A stretch of 64,000 bases of DNA, taken from positions 1,116,001-1,180,000 of the forward strand of contig JACTVC010000009.1 in NCBI GenBank assembly GCA_018417955.1, in the 5' to 3' direction. A program made the translations under genes and the position numbers. Below the pieces are notes generated by a model that did not search any database, was not told the origin of the DNA, and saw only the letters and a program-made list of their open reading frames with translations. This document shows, one piece after another, positions 11,298 through 22,500 of this stretch (the first letter of the stretch is position 1; each line of letters begins with the position of its first letter). This DNA comes from Laccaria trichodermophora (Eukaryota; Basidiomycota; Agaricomycetes; Agaricales; Hydnangiaceae).

Positions 11298-11463
11298 GAG
11301 TCTGTTCGGCTGCCAAACCTGCCCAGGTTTTCGGAAAACCTAATTACCGTATATAGTACTTCATGTAATCACATCCTGATTAGGCTGTCACGCCGCCACA
11401 GCCTCAACGCCTCAACGCTTTTGCACCATTTTTCTTTCCCTCTCAGTCGCTCTTTGGTCCCCG

Positions 11464-12554
11464 ATGCCCCCCAAACCCACAAAGGAACGTGCTTCCTGGA
11501 CCGCGGACGATGTCACTGCGCTCCTTGAGTTTCTGATTGCGCACAAATCCGAAGGAGATTCAGGAGGATTCAAGAAGCCCACTTGGACTGCAGCTGCGGC
11601 CCATGTCAACAAGGTATTGACCTGTGGTGCAACGAAGACGGGTGATGGTTGCAAAGGCAAATTTCGGATCGTAAGCCCATTTATTCTTTGTTTTCGAGCA
11701 CTCTCAAAGCTGTTCTATCCTTTTTTAGCTCAAGCAGACGTATGAAGTTGTTAGGGCCATTCGGGACAACTCAGGCTGGTCTTGGGATGACGACAAGGGC
11801 GCCGACATCACTCCAGAGAAGAAGGGCACCTGGGACGACTACGTAGCCAAGCATCCACTTGCACAACCCTTCCGGAATGCAGGCTGGGCATATTTGGAGG
11901 CATTCGACGCTTTGGGTTCATCTTCGGCCAAAGGTGGCCATGTTTTCCGAGCTTCGCAAGGGGTCAGTGCAGCTCAGACCGATAGCACTCAATCAGATGG
12001 TCTCGGTGAAGGGGGTGGTCAGGTTGATGATGCCGAAGTTGAAGGCTCTCAAGAGCGGTCCACGTCCCCTGAGGTGCCTGGTGAACCAGATGAGGTGAGT
12101 TTCTTTCGTCTATACAGTATGATCATCTCTTTTAACATAACGGTAGCCATCCACCCCTCCTCGACGTTCATCTGCCCCTGCTGCCAAACGTGCCGCAAGT
12201 CCTGGTCCACGGACTGACAACAAACGCGTGCGCATTTCGCAGGGTAACCAAATGATGAATAGTCTTAGCAAGACTATGAATCGTATCACTGACGTCATGG
12301 AGACGGCCTTTCGTCCTTCGACACTCCCAGCAACACCTGTTCGCTTACAAGAAGCTATGACTTGTGCACAAACCCTCGAGAAGAACTGGTTGACATCAAT
12401 TCAACTTGTGATGTTAATTGACCTGTTTGAGCGTGAGCCCCATGCTGCTATAGCCTATCAGTCAATGAAGGATGACGAAGATCTTCGCAAATCGTGGATT
12501 TGTATGAAACTTCGCATTCCAGTTCCAGTTGTTGACGAGAACGAGTTTTTGTGA
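11464..12554 (+). CDS. PIF/Harbinger Myb/SANT-like DNA-binding accessory protein
   Basis: Three exons (11464-11670, 11729-12094, 12147-12554) join in phase to 326 codons plus stop. Residues 1-110 carry a Myb/SANT-like fold with the usual spaced tryptophans (ASWTADDVTALLEFLI, KKPTWTAAAAHVN, GWSWDDDKG), preceded by a short basic stretch. The middle is acidic, then comes a basic segment (RRSSAPAAKRAASPGPR, NKRVRIS) likely to act as a nuclear signal, and a helical C terminus that often contacts the transposase. In this superfamily the protein is known to bind the element ends and help import the transposase. It is divergent in orientation from, and 3'-facing to, the transposase gene inside the same inverted repeats. 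Confidence 0.85.
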
Positions 12555-12646
12555 TCCATAGCCACCCATTAGCCACTCGCTTAATATGTTAAATTTCCTT
12601 TTAATATCCCTCCTAGTCACTCATTTGATAACAAAGTAATAATGGT

Positions 12647-14003
12647 TTATTCCAAAGCAAAATCGTTGCCTCGCTCAGCTAGAATAGCCTGATAACTGTC
12701 CCACATTTGTTGTGCGATTTCATCCCGCTTTTCCTTTGCCCGAGCTTTCTCTGCAGCATTTGCTGGACCACGTGCAAGACTCCCAAAATCCTTCTCAGCT
12801 GGTGGGTTTCCTGGGTAAGGATCTAGTATTTCTGAGGACACAATTTCCTCAACCTCCATGGGGTCATGGTGCAAAATGAAATTATGAATTGCAGATGTTG
12901 ATGGTGGAATACGAGCCTGTATATCCATATCATATTCAGGAGGGTGGGTTAGAATGCTGAAACGTTTCTTTAATGAACCAAAGATCCGCTCAACAACATT
13001 CCTTGCTGATGCATGCCGCAAATTGAACAATTCTTCACGATTGGCTGGACTATATGATGATAATTTCAGATTGATCTCAATAAAGAAAGAACTTTTTTCT
13101 TTCTTACCGAACAGATGCTCTTCCCCACTCTGCAAGATGATAGCGAACACCTCGGTATGGAACAAGCAGAGAATCACATGCACCAAACCCAGCATCAGCA
13201 AGATAATATTTCCCATGAGGAATGGGGAGGTCACTTGTTCGTGCATTGTGAAAGAGGGTTGCATCTGCTGCTGATCCTTCCCATCCACTGAGAACATACT
13301 GGAATCGGAAATCAAAGGAGCAGCAACATAGTGTGTTCTGGGTCACACCTCCTTTGCGGTTACGAGAAGCCTGGCGTTCCAATGAAGATGGGCAGCAATT
13401 TATGTGAGTACCATCCATTGCACCTATTGCCCCTTCAAAAAAAGGAAACCACTTTGGGTTATCCAATATTGAAGGGGGTACAGGATCATTGGTGGCAGGT
13501 AAAAAAACATATTGATTGTAGAAGGCTGGTGATGAAATTAAAAATAAGACTTCTTTGAAGTATCTATTGATGACAGATTTCAGTGAGCAAGAAATTTCTA
13601 GTCAAATTGGTTCTTACTTTGAAATTGTGTCATTTGAACGTTGAAACCGTTCTCCAACATGTTGGATGGAGAGTCCTGTTACACATGTATAGAGAAAAAT
13701 TGCAACTTTCTCCCTTAAAGCAACATGTCTGGAGTCCTTCAGCCCACATGAGCGCAGCTCAGCCAGCAAGGCAAGAAATACATGAACCCTCATTCCTAGG
13801 CAATTCTTGATCCTGTCAGGATGACCATAAACGAGCTCCTCAACCCATTCTGCTCCAGTCAAAGCAGAAGTGTGATAAGGCTGTTTCCAGTACCACTGAC
13901 TAGCATACAAGGACATGGCAAGTGCAGCACATTGAACCATATACAAAATGGTAGCCAGAAGGGCTCTGCGTTGAGCAGCAGGCATTGTACGAGCGCGCGG
14001 CAT
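12647..14003 (-). CDS. PIF/Harbinger DDE transposase
   Basis: Three exons on the minus strand (14003-13618, 13563-13108, 13049-12647) join in phase to 414 residues. The start is the ATG at 14001-14003 (MPRARTMPAAQRRALL). Residues about 60-125 hold the helix-turn-helix region before catalysis. The DDE_4-type catalytic core shows GAMDGTHI (D179), YLADAGFG (D252) and NVVERIFGSLKKRF (E301). The spacing of 73 and 49 residues fits the superfamily. The two introns have clean GTAAG..TAG borders, and removing them restores R-P-A-N-R-E-E-L across the second junction, a conserved stretch before the catalytic Glu. It performs cut-and-paste at the TTA target with the Myb-like partner. All catalytic residues and the frame are intact. 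Confidence 0.93.
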
Positions 14004-14151
14004 TTTTGAAATAAGCAGTGTTTCCCAGCGCGTGCCAACTGTGTTCGCATTCGTCACAAACCGTCACAAGTTGATTGTTTCCCATGGTACTATATATGGT
14101 AACTAGGTTTTCCGAAAACCTGGGCAGGTTTGGCAGCCGAACAGACTCTTA

Positions 14152-14560
14152 AGATGTATGCTACATCTATCAATAATTAAACACAACTTACCAGCTGTTC
14201 TGATCTGGTTGTAATCATCCAACTTGAACCGTTGTAATCTACGATGCTCATTTAATTTCCAAGTCATAGCTTAAGATGTATGCTATAATTAAACATGACT
14301 TACCAGCTGTTCTGATCTGGTTGTAACCCTCCAACTTGAACCATTGTAATCTACGATGCTCATTTAATTCCCAAGTCATAGCTTAAGATGTATGCTACAT
14401 CTATCAATAATTTAACACAACTTGCCAGCTGTTCTGATGTATGCTACCCATTAACACCAACACTACAACTTACAAGCCAGCTGTTCAGATCTATGATGTT
14501 CCTTGCCCAAGTCATACATCAAGATGTATGCTACCATCTATGAATATAACATAACTTACC
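14152..14560. repeat. Tandem ~118-bp repeat, right part
   Basis: This continues the array left of 11297, with at least three more units (TTACCAGCTGTTCTGATCTG, GATGCTCATTTAATT, CATAGCTTAAGATGTATGC). No gene. Confidence 0.75.
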
Positions 14561-14569
14561 TGCTGTCCT

Positions 14570-15180
14570 CTCCAATGCTTTAGTGTGAGGAACATCCACC
14601 TTCTCTCACCAAATACTCCAACAACAACACCCAGCTTCCCTCACCAAGCACTCCAACAACAACACCCAGTTTCCCTCATTATTATATAAAAATTTAGATG
14701 GTTGTACTGATATAAGTAAGTAGTATGATGGGTATGCATGCACTGGGGAAAAGATGGTATTAAACTATAGATGGTTGTACTCATGTGGAACACCCAGCTT
14801 CCTGCACCAAGTACTCCAACAACAACACCCAGCTTCCCTCACCAAGTACTCCAACAGCAATGTCCAACTTTCCTCACCAAATATTCCAACAACAACACCC
14901 AGCTTCCCTCACCAAGCACTCCAACAACAACACCCAGTTTCCCTCATTATTATATAAAAATTTAGATGGTTGTACTGATATAAGTAAGTAGTATGATGGG
15001 TATGCATGCACTGAGGAAAAGATGGTATTAAACTATAGATGGTTGTACTCATGTGGAACACCCAGCTTCCCTCACCAAGTACTCCAACAACAACACACAG
15101 CTTCCCTCATCAAGTACTCCAACAACAACACCCAGCTTTCTTCTCCACTGTTCTCCATTGCTTGAGTGAGAGGAATACTC
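14570..15180. repeat. CAACAACACCCAGCTTCCCTCACCAA minisatellite with a 268-bp higher-order unit
   Basis: Units of about 35 bp (CCAACAACAACACCCAGCTT) occur in blocks separated by a spacer with TTATATAAAAATTTAGATGG and GGGTATGCATGCACTG. The spacer plus block is present at about 14670 and 14939. Open frames here are repeat artefacts. Confidence 0.8.
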
Positions 15181-15239
15181 AGCTTTCATGACATATCAGT
15201 AAAGAAACCTCTCATACATATGCTACAAACAGTCAAGGA

Positions 15240-15620
15240 AGGGTGGCTAAAACCCTAAAAAATAATAGGTAAATTACCTAGAATATATGTCCCCCATCCC
15301 AAAAAATATCACAAGTTTTTTTAGGAACTGGGACCCCAAACACCCCTAGTGGCTGAAGAAATATATCCTTGGTCAATCCCAGCTGCAAAATATATCCTAA
15401 GTCCAGACCAGACCAGAAATATATTTCTGCAGTGTGACAGTCACAATTCAGGGTCCAGGCATAAGAAATATATTTGGAGTCCATCTCAGTGAAGAAATAT
15501 ATTTTGGGGTGTGTGACACACTAGAAATATATTTGGTGTGACTTTGAATGTCAAAATATATTTAGGTAAAAGTGGAGATATACAAGCCCCAGAATATATA
15601 CAATATAGATATACATACTG
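15240..15620. repeat. Dispersed AAATATATTTGG repeats
   Basis: The AT core (R)AAATATATTTGGTG / AAATATATCCTWGG recurs every 35-50 bp, alternating with GC-richer text. No coding potential is seen. Confidence 0.5.
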
Positions 15621-15689
15621 ACATTTAGTCCCGTAGTATTCATGGAGTTTGCAAGACTAAAAGTCAGTTGGTAGTGGGTGACTGAAGTG

Positions 15690-17215
15690 GATCAAATCCA
15701 TTATCTTCTCGGCTTACCGAACCACCACGCGTTCTGCTGGCTTACAGACTGAGCGGGAATGACTCAATGGACGTCAACCCCCCTGCTCTGATGGATCCTG
15801 ATGCCTTTGAAGCAGCACATCTCTCCACTATCAACTTGTGGGTGTGGGCCAGTGCTGTGCATGGCATGTATGAGTCCTTCCTGTGGACCCCAAATTTAAT
15901 TGTAGGAAATTGGTCATGTGACCACCCTCCTGACATCCCAGCTGCAATGTCATGTAATCACTTTATGATTTTCTGAGTTTTGTTCTATATTTGCAAATCG
16001 ACCCTGAGCCCTGAGCCTAGCCATCAATATTTTAGCAGTGATGTGTACTATTCTTATTTTTCCTTTTTCTTTTTGATTTTGATTTTATAGCAATTTTTTC
16101 CAATTTTATAACTATTTTTCTGTTTATGGCAAAATATTCCCACAGTCCTGTTTGCAAATATCTCAAGAAAAAAGATGGTTAGTTATATTTTGTGACCTAT
16201 AATAGTATGCTCTATATATCTGGGGTAAATTTCCTTTTTGGGTTAAAATTCCCACAGTAGCAGAAACACAGCCTCTCACTTAGCTCCATTAACAAAAATT
16301 GTAGCCCCTTTCCTTACCTTTACAAATATGTATAAATAATGTCATGCAGACCATTCCTCATTGAGAAAAACACAAAATACTGAAAAAAATTGGACACTTT
16401 TTAGAAATTGTCATGCAATTTTAACCAATATCTCAAAGAGCAAGAAGACTGTTCTGATGATATAGTCATATTGCATAATATAATGATATTATTACATGAT
16501 TATCTTAATTTTCCATATTTAAATATGGACTCTGGACACTGGACACAGCCCCTCTACATCATGGCAACAGAAAAAGTATCATTTTTATTTTTTTACTCAT
16601 TTTTTTCTGATTTGCTAGCCATTTTTCTTATTTTGTTCTATATTTAGATATGAACCCTGAACCCTGAACACAGCCCCTCCAACACTATGGCAACAGAGAA
16701 GATCCCTCTTAATTTTTGAGTGTTTTTTTGTGATTTTCTGGCAACTTTTAGCTGGTTTCTATATTTAGATATTGACCCTGAAGCCTGAACACAGCCTCCC
16801 CAACTTACTAAGCAATATTCTGATTTTTTACATATTTTTTGCCATTTTTCCTGATTTTATGGCTGCTTTTCTCTTTAAGGGAAAAGGTTCCCGCGGTGAT
16901 GAAAGGTAAATCAATCAATCAATGAATGAAAATTTTGCCTAAGTCCTCAGTTGATAAAGAATGAGTCTTACTCGTAAACTCGTAAGGACTCATAATGACA
17001 TGATGGCCTCAGCAGGACCTTTAGTTCTGGATCCAGTCCAGTATGACTATCCGAACCCCTCTCACAGCGATCCGGAAGAAGGGGAGCTAGATGATCAGAT
17101 GGAGGACATCGTCGAGTACAAGCGAACTAAACAGGGTAAACGCACAGGTCATCGAATTCAGAACATACAGAAGAGAGATAACGAACGCCGCAGATGCGGA
17201 CAGGGGCAGCGATAG
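15690..17215 (+). pseudogene. Retroelement-associated ORF split by a Helitron-like insertion
   Basis: The part left of the insertion (to 15833) reads MDVNPPALMDPDAFEAAHL in frame from an ATG at 15767. The part right of it (from 16998) reads MMASAGPLVLDPVQYDYPNP, then an acidic EEGELDDQMED stretch and a basic tail (RTKQGKRTGHRIQ), ending at 17215. Dropping the 1,164 bp that both inverted copies share puts the two halves in one frame without a stop. It ends 40 bp before a purine-rich tract (ATGGGGGGGCTT) and an LTR-like sequence, so it may be the 3' coding end of an LTR element. I do not recognise a domain. The exact border bases are uncertain, and other border choices shift the frame. Confidence 0.45.
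15834..16997 (-). mobile_element. Non-autonomous Helitron2-like element, family A, copy 1 (1,164 bp)
   Basis: The element's sense strand is minus: its 5' end (CATTATGAGTCCTTACG) is at 16997 and its 3' end (GGCCCACACCCACAAGT) is at 15834. The 5' hairpin is GAGTC-c-TTAC, loop GAGTTTACGA, GTAA-GACTC. About 30 nt before the 3' end lies the inverted copy AAGGACTCATA, followed by a bulged stem-loop GCCATGC..GCAC-TGGC. The body is AT-rich and made of degenerate ~110-bp units (GACCCTGAACMCAGCC, ATGGCAACAGA, TTTAGATAT). It has no gene; the 79-codon open frame inside is also present in the inverted copy and is not supported. It matches the copy at 19845-21008 over its whole length wherever I compared them. 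Confidence 0.8.
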
Positions 17216-17257
17216 AATTTATAGGCATGGGATGCTCCAATCTCATGGGGGGGCTTT

Positions 17258-17470
17258 GTAACGGCAGTCGAACGACCTAGTACAGTACATGACCTTGGAG
17301 CATAGTTTACTACTGTTTGTCTCTTGTTGTATATAGCCGTGTACTGTAAATAATGAACTTTACTTGACAACCACTATATACATAATGTGGACCGAGTCAC
17401 CCTCTTCTCATAAGGCTGGGCTGCCTAACGCCTCCCCTCCGGGATACCAGAGCCCGGCGTCGGGTGACAA
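17258..17470. mobile_element. LTR-like sequence, 213 bp (TGTAAC...GTGACA)
   Basis: It begins TGTAACGGCAGTCG and ends GGCGTCGGGTGACA, so it has TG..CA ends on either strand, with a TATATAGCC/AATAATGAA-type core. On the minus side it is immediately preceded by a polypurine tract (AGGAAGGGGGACAT). On the plus side it is preceded by ATGGGGGGGCTT. It therefore looks like the 3' LTR of the minus-strand gypsy element to its right, but could also close the plus-strand ORF to its left. No partner LTR is seen in the window. Confidence 0.55.
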
Positions 17471-17571
17471 TGTCCCCCTTCCTGGGTCACTGGAACGCGC
17501 TAGCATGAAGTCGCATCACGCTAGCTTGACCCGATCTCTATCACGCATACCTCGTATATTCTCCGCTGCCA

Positions 17572-19463
17572 TCAAGAGCGCGCGACTTCATCGAGAAGCC
17601 ACGAACGAACACTCGGTTTCACAGCTTCCTTAGCTGCTTGGAAGGTGTATTCCTCCTCCACCCCCCACTTCCATTTAGCACCCTTCCGCATCAATTGGAA
17701 TAACGGGGCGCAGATGGAAGTGTAATAAGGGATGAAGGTAGAGAAATAAACGACCATACTGAGGAATGTCTGCAGCTGAGACAACTTTCTAGGTCGCTCC
17801 AACTCTAATATGGCTTTGACCTTCTCTTCATGGGTTGAAAGCCCCAGTCTTGACACTTTATGACCCAAGAGGAGGATGGACCCATAGAATAAGTGGCATT
17901 TATTCAGTGAGAGGGTAATTCCTGCTTTCTCAATGGCTTCCAAAACCTTGTCCAGGTGTATGATATGTTCTTTGTAGGATTTGGAGAATATTACTATGTC
18001 GTCAATGTAAACAAGGCAGAATAACCATAAGTAGGGCGCCAAGATCCCTTGCATGACCCTCTGAAAGATGGATGGGCTGTTTCTCAAACCAAACGGCATT
18101 CTTTTGAACTGAAATAGCCCTCTGTGTGTTTGGAAAGCCGTCTTCTCCACATCCTCTTCATGTAGCTCCAACTGAGTGAAACCTGACAGAGCATCTAATG
18201 AAGATAAGACCTGAGCGCCCGACAATGAAGAAAGGATCTCTGATTGATGCAGGATCAGGAATTCGTCGGGAATCGTAACTGCATTCAGCTTCCTGTAGTC
18301 GATGCAGAATCTCAGTTTACTGTTGCGATGCATGATGACTACCAGCGCACTCCACAGACTGATAGAAGGTTCAATCACGTCCTGCTCAAACCATTTATCC
18401 ATTTGTTCGTCCATCATGCATCTTTTCTCAGGTGAACTACCATACATTGGCCTGGATATTGGGACCTGGCCGTCAGCTGTTCTGATGTGCACTTTAGTGG
18501 GTAAATGTCCCAATCTCCCGTCGAAGCCAAATGCCTGTTGACGGTTCCTCAGCATATTCCACGCCTGATCCTTCAAGTGATCTGGTAATGTTCCTACGTC
18601 AATCAATTCTTCCATTTTTGCAGATGGGAAATTTGTGAGGTCAGGCATGGCTGCCGTTTTCGGTCTGTACTCCTCTTCCTCCTCGGGAACCTGTTGATTG
18701 ACTATGTCTGGCATGGCGTGGTTCATTCCACTTTCCGACTCCATTTGGGTTGTGATGACCACTTTAATGGCTGCAGCATGTTTGTACAGAGCATCCGCGT
18801 GTTCAGCTGAGCTTGGGGTCTCAAAGAAGTCTTCTGGATTGTGTATCATACCAATCACCTCTCCCCTACGGATGTATCTTGGTTGATCAGTGGGATTGGC
18901 AATCAGAACCCAGGGATCGCACACTGCAATCAGAGTGTTAGGTATGGCGAAATAAGAGTCGTTTGTGTTTGCTAACAGACTCTTCTGTACCAGCCAGTCT
19001 TTGTCGTCGTCAAATTGTCCCTTGACTCGAACACGACGACACGCATGTGGCTTCAAGATACAGTCTTCTGCTGCCCGAACCATCTTCTCTTCTACGTCAA
19101 ACTTGAGTTTGCGGCGGTGTCTTCTGGCTTTTTCATGATGGTGGACTTTGGCTTTGGCAAACTTGCCAACCAGCAAGGTACTTTGTCTCAGCCTGTCAAA
19201 GTCTGGGGTATGACTGACGTGCACTGCAGAGATTTCGTGGTCTGTGTCTGCGAAGCGTAACTTGGTACCTGTCTCAACATTCCTGGTGACTCCGAGTTCG
19301 TAGGTTAGCTGATAGTCTTCTCCCAGAAGTATAGGCACTGTCATATTCGGCACTACGTACGCCTCTGCCTCCGATTCTATCAACACTCCTTCCGTGGTTT
19401 GCATGAAAATGGGGATCCTCACGTAGCTTTTGAGCTCTTCATTTTTGTCCATGAGCTGCCATA
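17572..19463 (-). pseudogene. Ty3/gypsy pol, protease end plus reverse transcriptase, truncated
   Basis: The minus frame reads from the second half of the aspartic protease (MTVPILLGEDYQLTYELGV) through a linker and into reverse transcriptase: WSALVVIMHRNSKLRFCIDY, RKLNAVTIPDEF, SSLDALSGFTQLELHEEDVE, KRMPFGLRNSPSIFQRVMQ, then the active-site YIDD near 18000, and the thumb (LGHKVSRLGLSTHEEKVKAI). The frame breaks off just after FQAAKEAV, where RNase H should follow. RNase H and integrase are missing, and about 100 bp later the polypurine tract and LTR begin, so a large internal deletion has occurred. The upstream half of the protease lies at 21338 and beyond, separated by a hAT-like insertion. 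Reverse-transcriptase motifs are intact, but the element cannot be autonomous. Confidence 0.92.
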
Positions 19464-19471
19464 GTTTCATC

Positions 19472-21329
19472 AACTGGTAGCTGCCAATTACATGATGTAG
19501 TTATGGCAGCTGCCATAAAAAAACTTGATCAGCTACCGTGAATGAATGAAATGCTAAGTTTTCATTCATTCACGGCACCTGTTTCATTTGAGATAATTTA
19601 TTCTGTTTCATTCATTCCTGGCAACTATTTCATTCTTTGTTTCATTTTTTGTTTCATTCTTACCATGGAATTTTTGTTTCATTCTTTATTTCATTTTTGT
19701 TTCAATCTTTCAGGCAACAATTTCGATGTTTTAATACACACCTAAATAAGGAAATAATATACAATTATGCCTGATATGTGTTGCACCCTACTGCAGTGGT
19801 GTGGGAGGCCATATGGGAGTACTTTTGCATTTGAGGCTCAAATACATTATGAGTCCTTACGAGTTTACGAGTAAGACTCATTCTTTATCAACTGAGGACT
19901 TAGGCAAAATTTTCATTCATTGATTGATTGATTTACCTTTCATCACCGCGGGAACCTTTTCCCTTAAAGAGAAAAGCAGCCATAAAATCAGGAAAAATGG
20001 CAAAAAATATGTAAAAAATCAGAATATTGCTTAGTAAGTTGGGGAGGCTGTGTTCAGGCTTCAGGGTCAATATCTAAATATAGAAACCAGCTAAAAGTTG
20101 CCAGAAAATCACAAAAAAACACTCAAAAATTAAGAGGGATCTTCTCTGTTGCCATAGTGTTGGAGGGGCTGTGTTCAGGGTTCAGGGTTCATATCTAAAT
20201 ATAGAACAAAATAAGAAAAATGGCTAGCAAATCAGAAAAAAATGAGTAAAAAAATAAAAATGATACTTTTTCTGTTGCCATGATGTAGAGGGGCTGTGTC
20301 CAGTGTCCAGAGTCCATATTTAAATATGGAAAATTAAGATAATCATGTAATAATATCATTATATTATGCAATATGACTATATCATCAGAACAGTCTTCTT
20401 GCTCTTTGAGATATTGGTTAAAATTGCATGACAATTTCTAAAAAGTGTCCAATTTTTTTCAGTATTTTGTGTTTTTCTCAATGAGGAATGGTCTGCATGA
20501 CATTATTTATACATATTTGTAAAGGTAAGGAAAGGGGCTACAATTTTTGTTAATGGAGCTAAGTGAGAGGCTGTGTTTCTGCTACTGTGGGAATTTTAAC
20601 CCAAAAAGGAAATTTACCCCAGATATATAGAGCATACTATTATAGGTCACAAAATATAACTAACCATCTTTTTTCTTGAGATATTTGCAAACAGGACTGT
20701 GGGAATATTTTGCCATAAACAGAAAAATAGTTATAAAATTGGAAAAAATTGCTATAAAATCAAAATCAAAAAGAAAAAGGAAAAATAAGAATAGTACACA
20801 TCACTGCTAAAATATTGATGGCTAGGCTCAGGGCTCAGGGTCGATTTGCAAATATAGAACAAAACTCAGAAAATCATAAAGTGATTACATGACATTGCAG
20901 CTGGGATGTCAGGAGGGTGGTCACATGACCAATTTCCTACAATTAAATTTGGGGTCCACAGGAAGGACTCATACATGCCATGCACAGCACTGGCCCACAC
21001 CCACAAGTAACAAGATAGGCATACTGTTGCCAAATAAGGCACTTTAATATTTTACATCAATTACATAATAATTTTCCCAGCTCTAACAATAAAGGAATGA
21101 ATGAAACAGTTGCTGTGGTGGAATGAAATGAAAAATGAAGTAATTTCTGTGAATCAATGAAATGAAATGAATGAAACAGTTGCCGTGAATCAATGAAACA
21201 GAATGAATCATTTTGAATGAAATGGGTGCTGTGAATCAATGAAATTTCATTTCATTCCCTCACGGTAGCTGATCAAGTTTTGCCATGGCAGCTGCCATAA
21301 ATACATTGATGTAGAGTGCAGCTACTAGT
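19472..21329. mobile_element. hAT-like foldback insertion with 8-bp target duplication
   Basis: The 8-bp duplication GTTTCATC occurs at 19464-19471 and 21330-21337. Deleting the insert plus one duplication rejoins the gypsy frame exactly (..RMK-LWQL..), which fixes both ends. The ends are ACTGGTAGCTGC / ACTAGTAGCTGC, followed on both sides by the palindrome ATGGCAGCTGCCAT and AACTTGATCAGCTACCGTGA. The two halves are long imperfect inverted repeats of ATTCAYTSAYTCACGGCAMC and TGTTTCATT units. Without the nested Helitron-like copy it is about 694 bp and has no gene. An 8-bp duplication points to hAT, but the terminal bases are not typical. Confidence 0.8.
19845..21008 (+). mobile_element. Non-autonomous Helitron2-like element, family A, copy 2 (1,164 bp)
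   Basis: This is an exact mirror of 15834-16997. The 5' end CATTATGAGTCCTTACGAG is at 19845 and the 3' end CCCACACCCACAAGT ends at 21008. It is inserted in the hAT-like element, so it is an independent insertion and not the right terminal repeat of a larger transposon. Confidence 0.8.
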
Positions 21330-21337
21330 GTTTCATC

Positions 21338-22110
21338 CTCATCCCTTGCTGAATATGAGGCGCGCCTTTTAAGGTGTTAAAGAATTCCTCAGAGATCAAT
21401 GTGATGTCTGCACACAAATCTATTCTAAGGTCAACCCTAGCATTCTCTAAACCCACTACCCATCCTCTAGTTGACAGAACGGAAACTCCTAAGGACGACA
21501 TCCCTGGTGAAGTCAGCCGTTTCTTGCATAGATGAATGGGTTTGGAGTCGGGTGGTGGCAGAGGTAGATCCCTGGAAGGTGGCCTATCAGCGGACTCTGC
21601 CTGCTGCACATTATGGTGTGCTTCCTTGTCCTCTTCCTTAGCTTTGATGTCTTCTGATGTGTTCGGTTCGTTGCTGTCCCCAGATTCGTCTGCCTTGTCT
21701 ACCGAGATCAACAGGTGTTTGGGCGAAGTTGGCTTAATCCTCGCTGCCACCACATCCTCATCTTCAATTTCCTCCACAGCGACTCATGATGGAGATCTAC
21801 TGGCTGATGGTGCAGAATTCCTAGACGATGTAGGATGTTTACTGGGGGAGGGCCTCCTCTCCTCAGGTTCTTCATGCGAAGTGTCTTCCTTGTTTTCTGA
21901 CTGAAGCAGGTGAGTATCACTCTTAGGTCTGTTCCTATCTTCTTCCCAAAATTCGTCTTCTGTCTCCTCTACAGTGACGGCCATCTTCCTTGGCAGGACT
22001 TCGGTCTTACACCCATGGTAGCTCTGATTGCTCATGCTACTACAAACTGCCAGCTTAAAATCCTTCTCCAACCACTTCAGTCACCCACCTTGACCAAGCT
22101 ATTAGCCTTG
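21338..22110 (-). pseudogene. Ty3/gypsy gag-pol junction region and protease N-terminal half
   Basis: The minus frame starts near KDFKLAVCSSMSNQSYHGCK, continues through an acidic, Ser/Pro-rich linker, and reaches the protease (NARVDLRIDLCADITLISEEFF, in which the catalytic D-S/T-G appears as DLCAD). It runs into the hAT-like insertion after GMRMK. An in-frame TGA at 21784-21786 interrupts the linker. The catalytic triplet is not canonical, so the protease is either divergent (as in some basidiomycete gypsy elements with ID.C(A/S)D) or dead. Together with 17572-19463 it makes one element in which gag and the left LTR are missing from the window. Confidence 0.8.
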
Positions 22111-22169
22111 TAAAATGTAAGAATGTATCCAGGCTAATAGGTTCTTCAGCCATTTATTTTTTTTGCCTC

Positions 22170-22500
22170 TGGAGAAAAATATATTATTCCATTGGGCAAA
22201 AATGTTTGGCCTTCAATATTGTGACCAGAAATATTTGGGCTGATATTTTGCAATGAAAAATATCCTAGCCATCTGAAAGTGGTTGGATATATTTGAAGCA
22301 TGTTAGAGTGGTAGGAAATATTTGAAGTGTTTCAGACTGGTAGGAAATGTTTTAGCTATGTGACATTGCTCAAAAATATTTTAGTCATGTCACACTGCTA
22401 AGAAATATTTTAGCCATGTCACACTGCTCAGAAATCTTTTGACCATGTCACACTGCTCAGATATATTTGAGCCATGTCACATAGGCCAAATATTTCCTGC
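22170..22500. repeat. ~32-bp tandem repeat with AAATATTTTAGCCATGTCACACTGCTCAG core
   Basis: About eight to nine degenerate units, each an AAATATTT core followed by a CATGTCACACTGCT-like half. Spacing is regular in the last five units. Confidence 0.7.

Larger units (their letters stand above)
11298..14148. mobile_element. Complete PIF/Harbinger DNA transposon (2,851 bp)
   Basis: Terminal inverted repeats of about 60 bp start GAGTCTGTTCGGCTGCC and run through AGGTTTTCGGAAAACCTA to TATATAGTAC at both ends, with about three mismatches. The target duplication is TTA (11295-11297 and 14149-14151), the TWA target expected for the superfamily. The element sits inside a tandem repeat whose other units (about 14270 and 14375) keep the uninterrupted site CATAGCTTAAGATG, so the empty site is visible in the same window. 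It carries the usual two convergent genes, a Myb/SANT-like DNA-binding protein (+) and a DDE transposase (-). Both frames look intact after splicing, so it may be active or recently active. Confidence 0.95.

Noticed and set aside
12954..13558. Plus-strand frames opposite the PIF/Harbinger transposase
   Set aside because: They are shadows of the spliced minus-strand DDE gene.
15627..15675. A tiny element with TGACATTTAGTC/GACTAAAAGTCA ends
   Set aside because: A single copy, and no target duplication that I could verify.
16408..16647. 79-codon ORF as a gene (also at 20195-20434)
   Set aside because: It lies in an AT-rich non-autonomous element, and the diverged third copy does not keep the frame.
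15834..21008. A single 5.2-kb transposon with 1,164-bp terminal inverted repeats
   Set aside because: The right repeat lies wholly inside a hAT-like element with its own target duplication, so the two repeats are separate insertions. A third copy with both ends stands alone at 62591.
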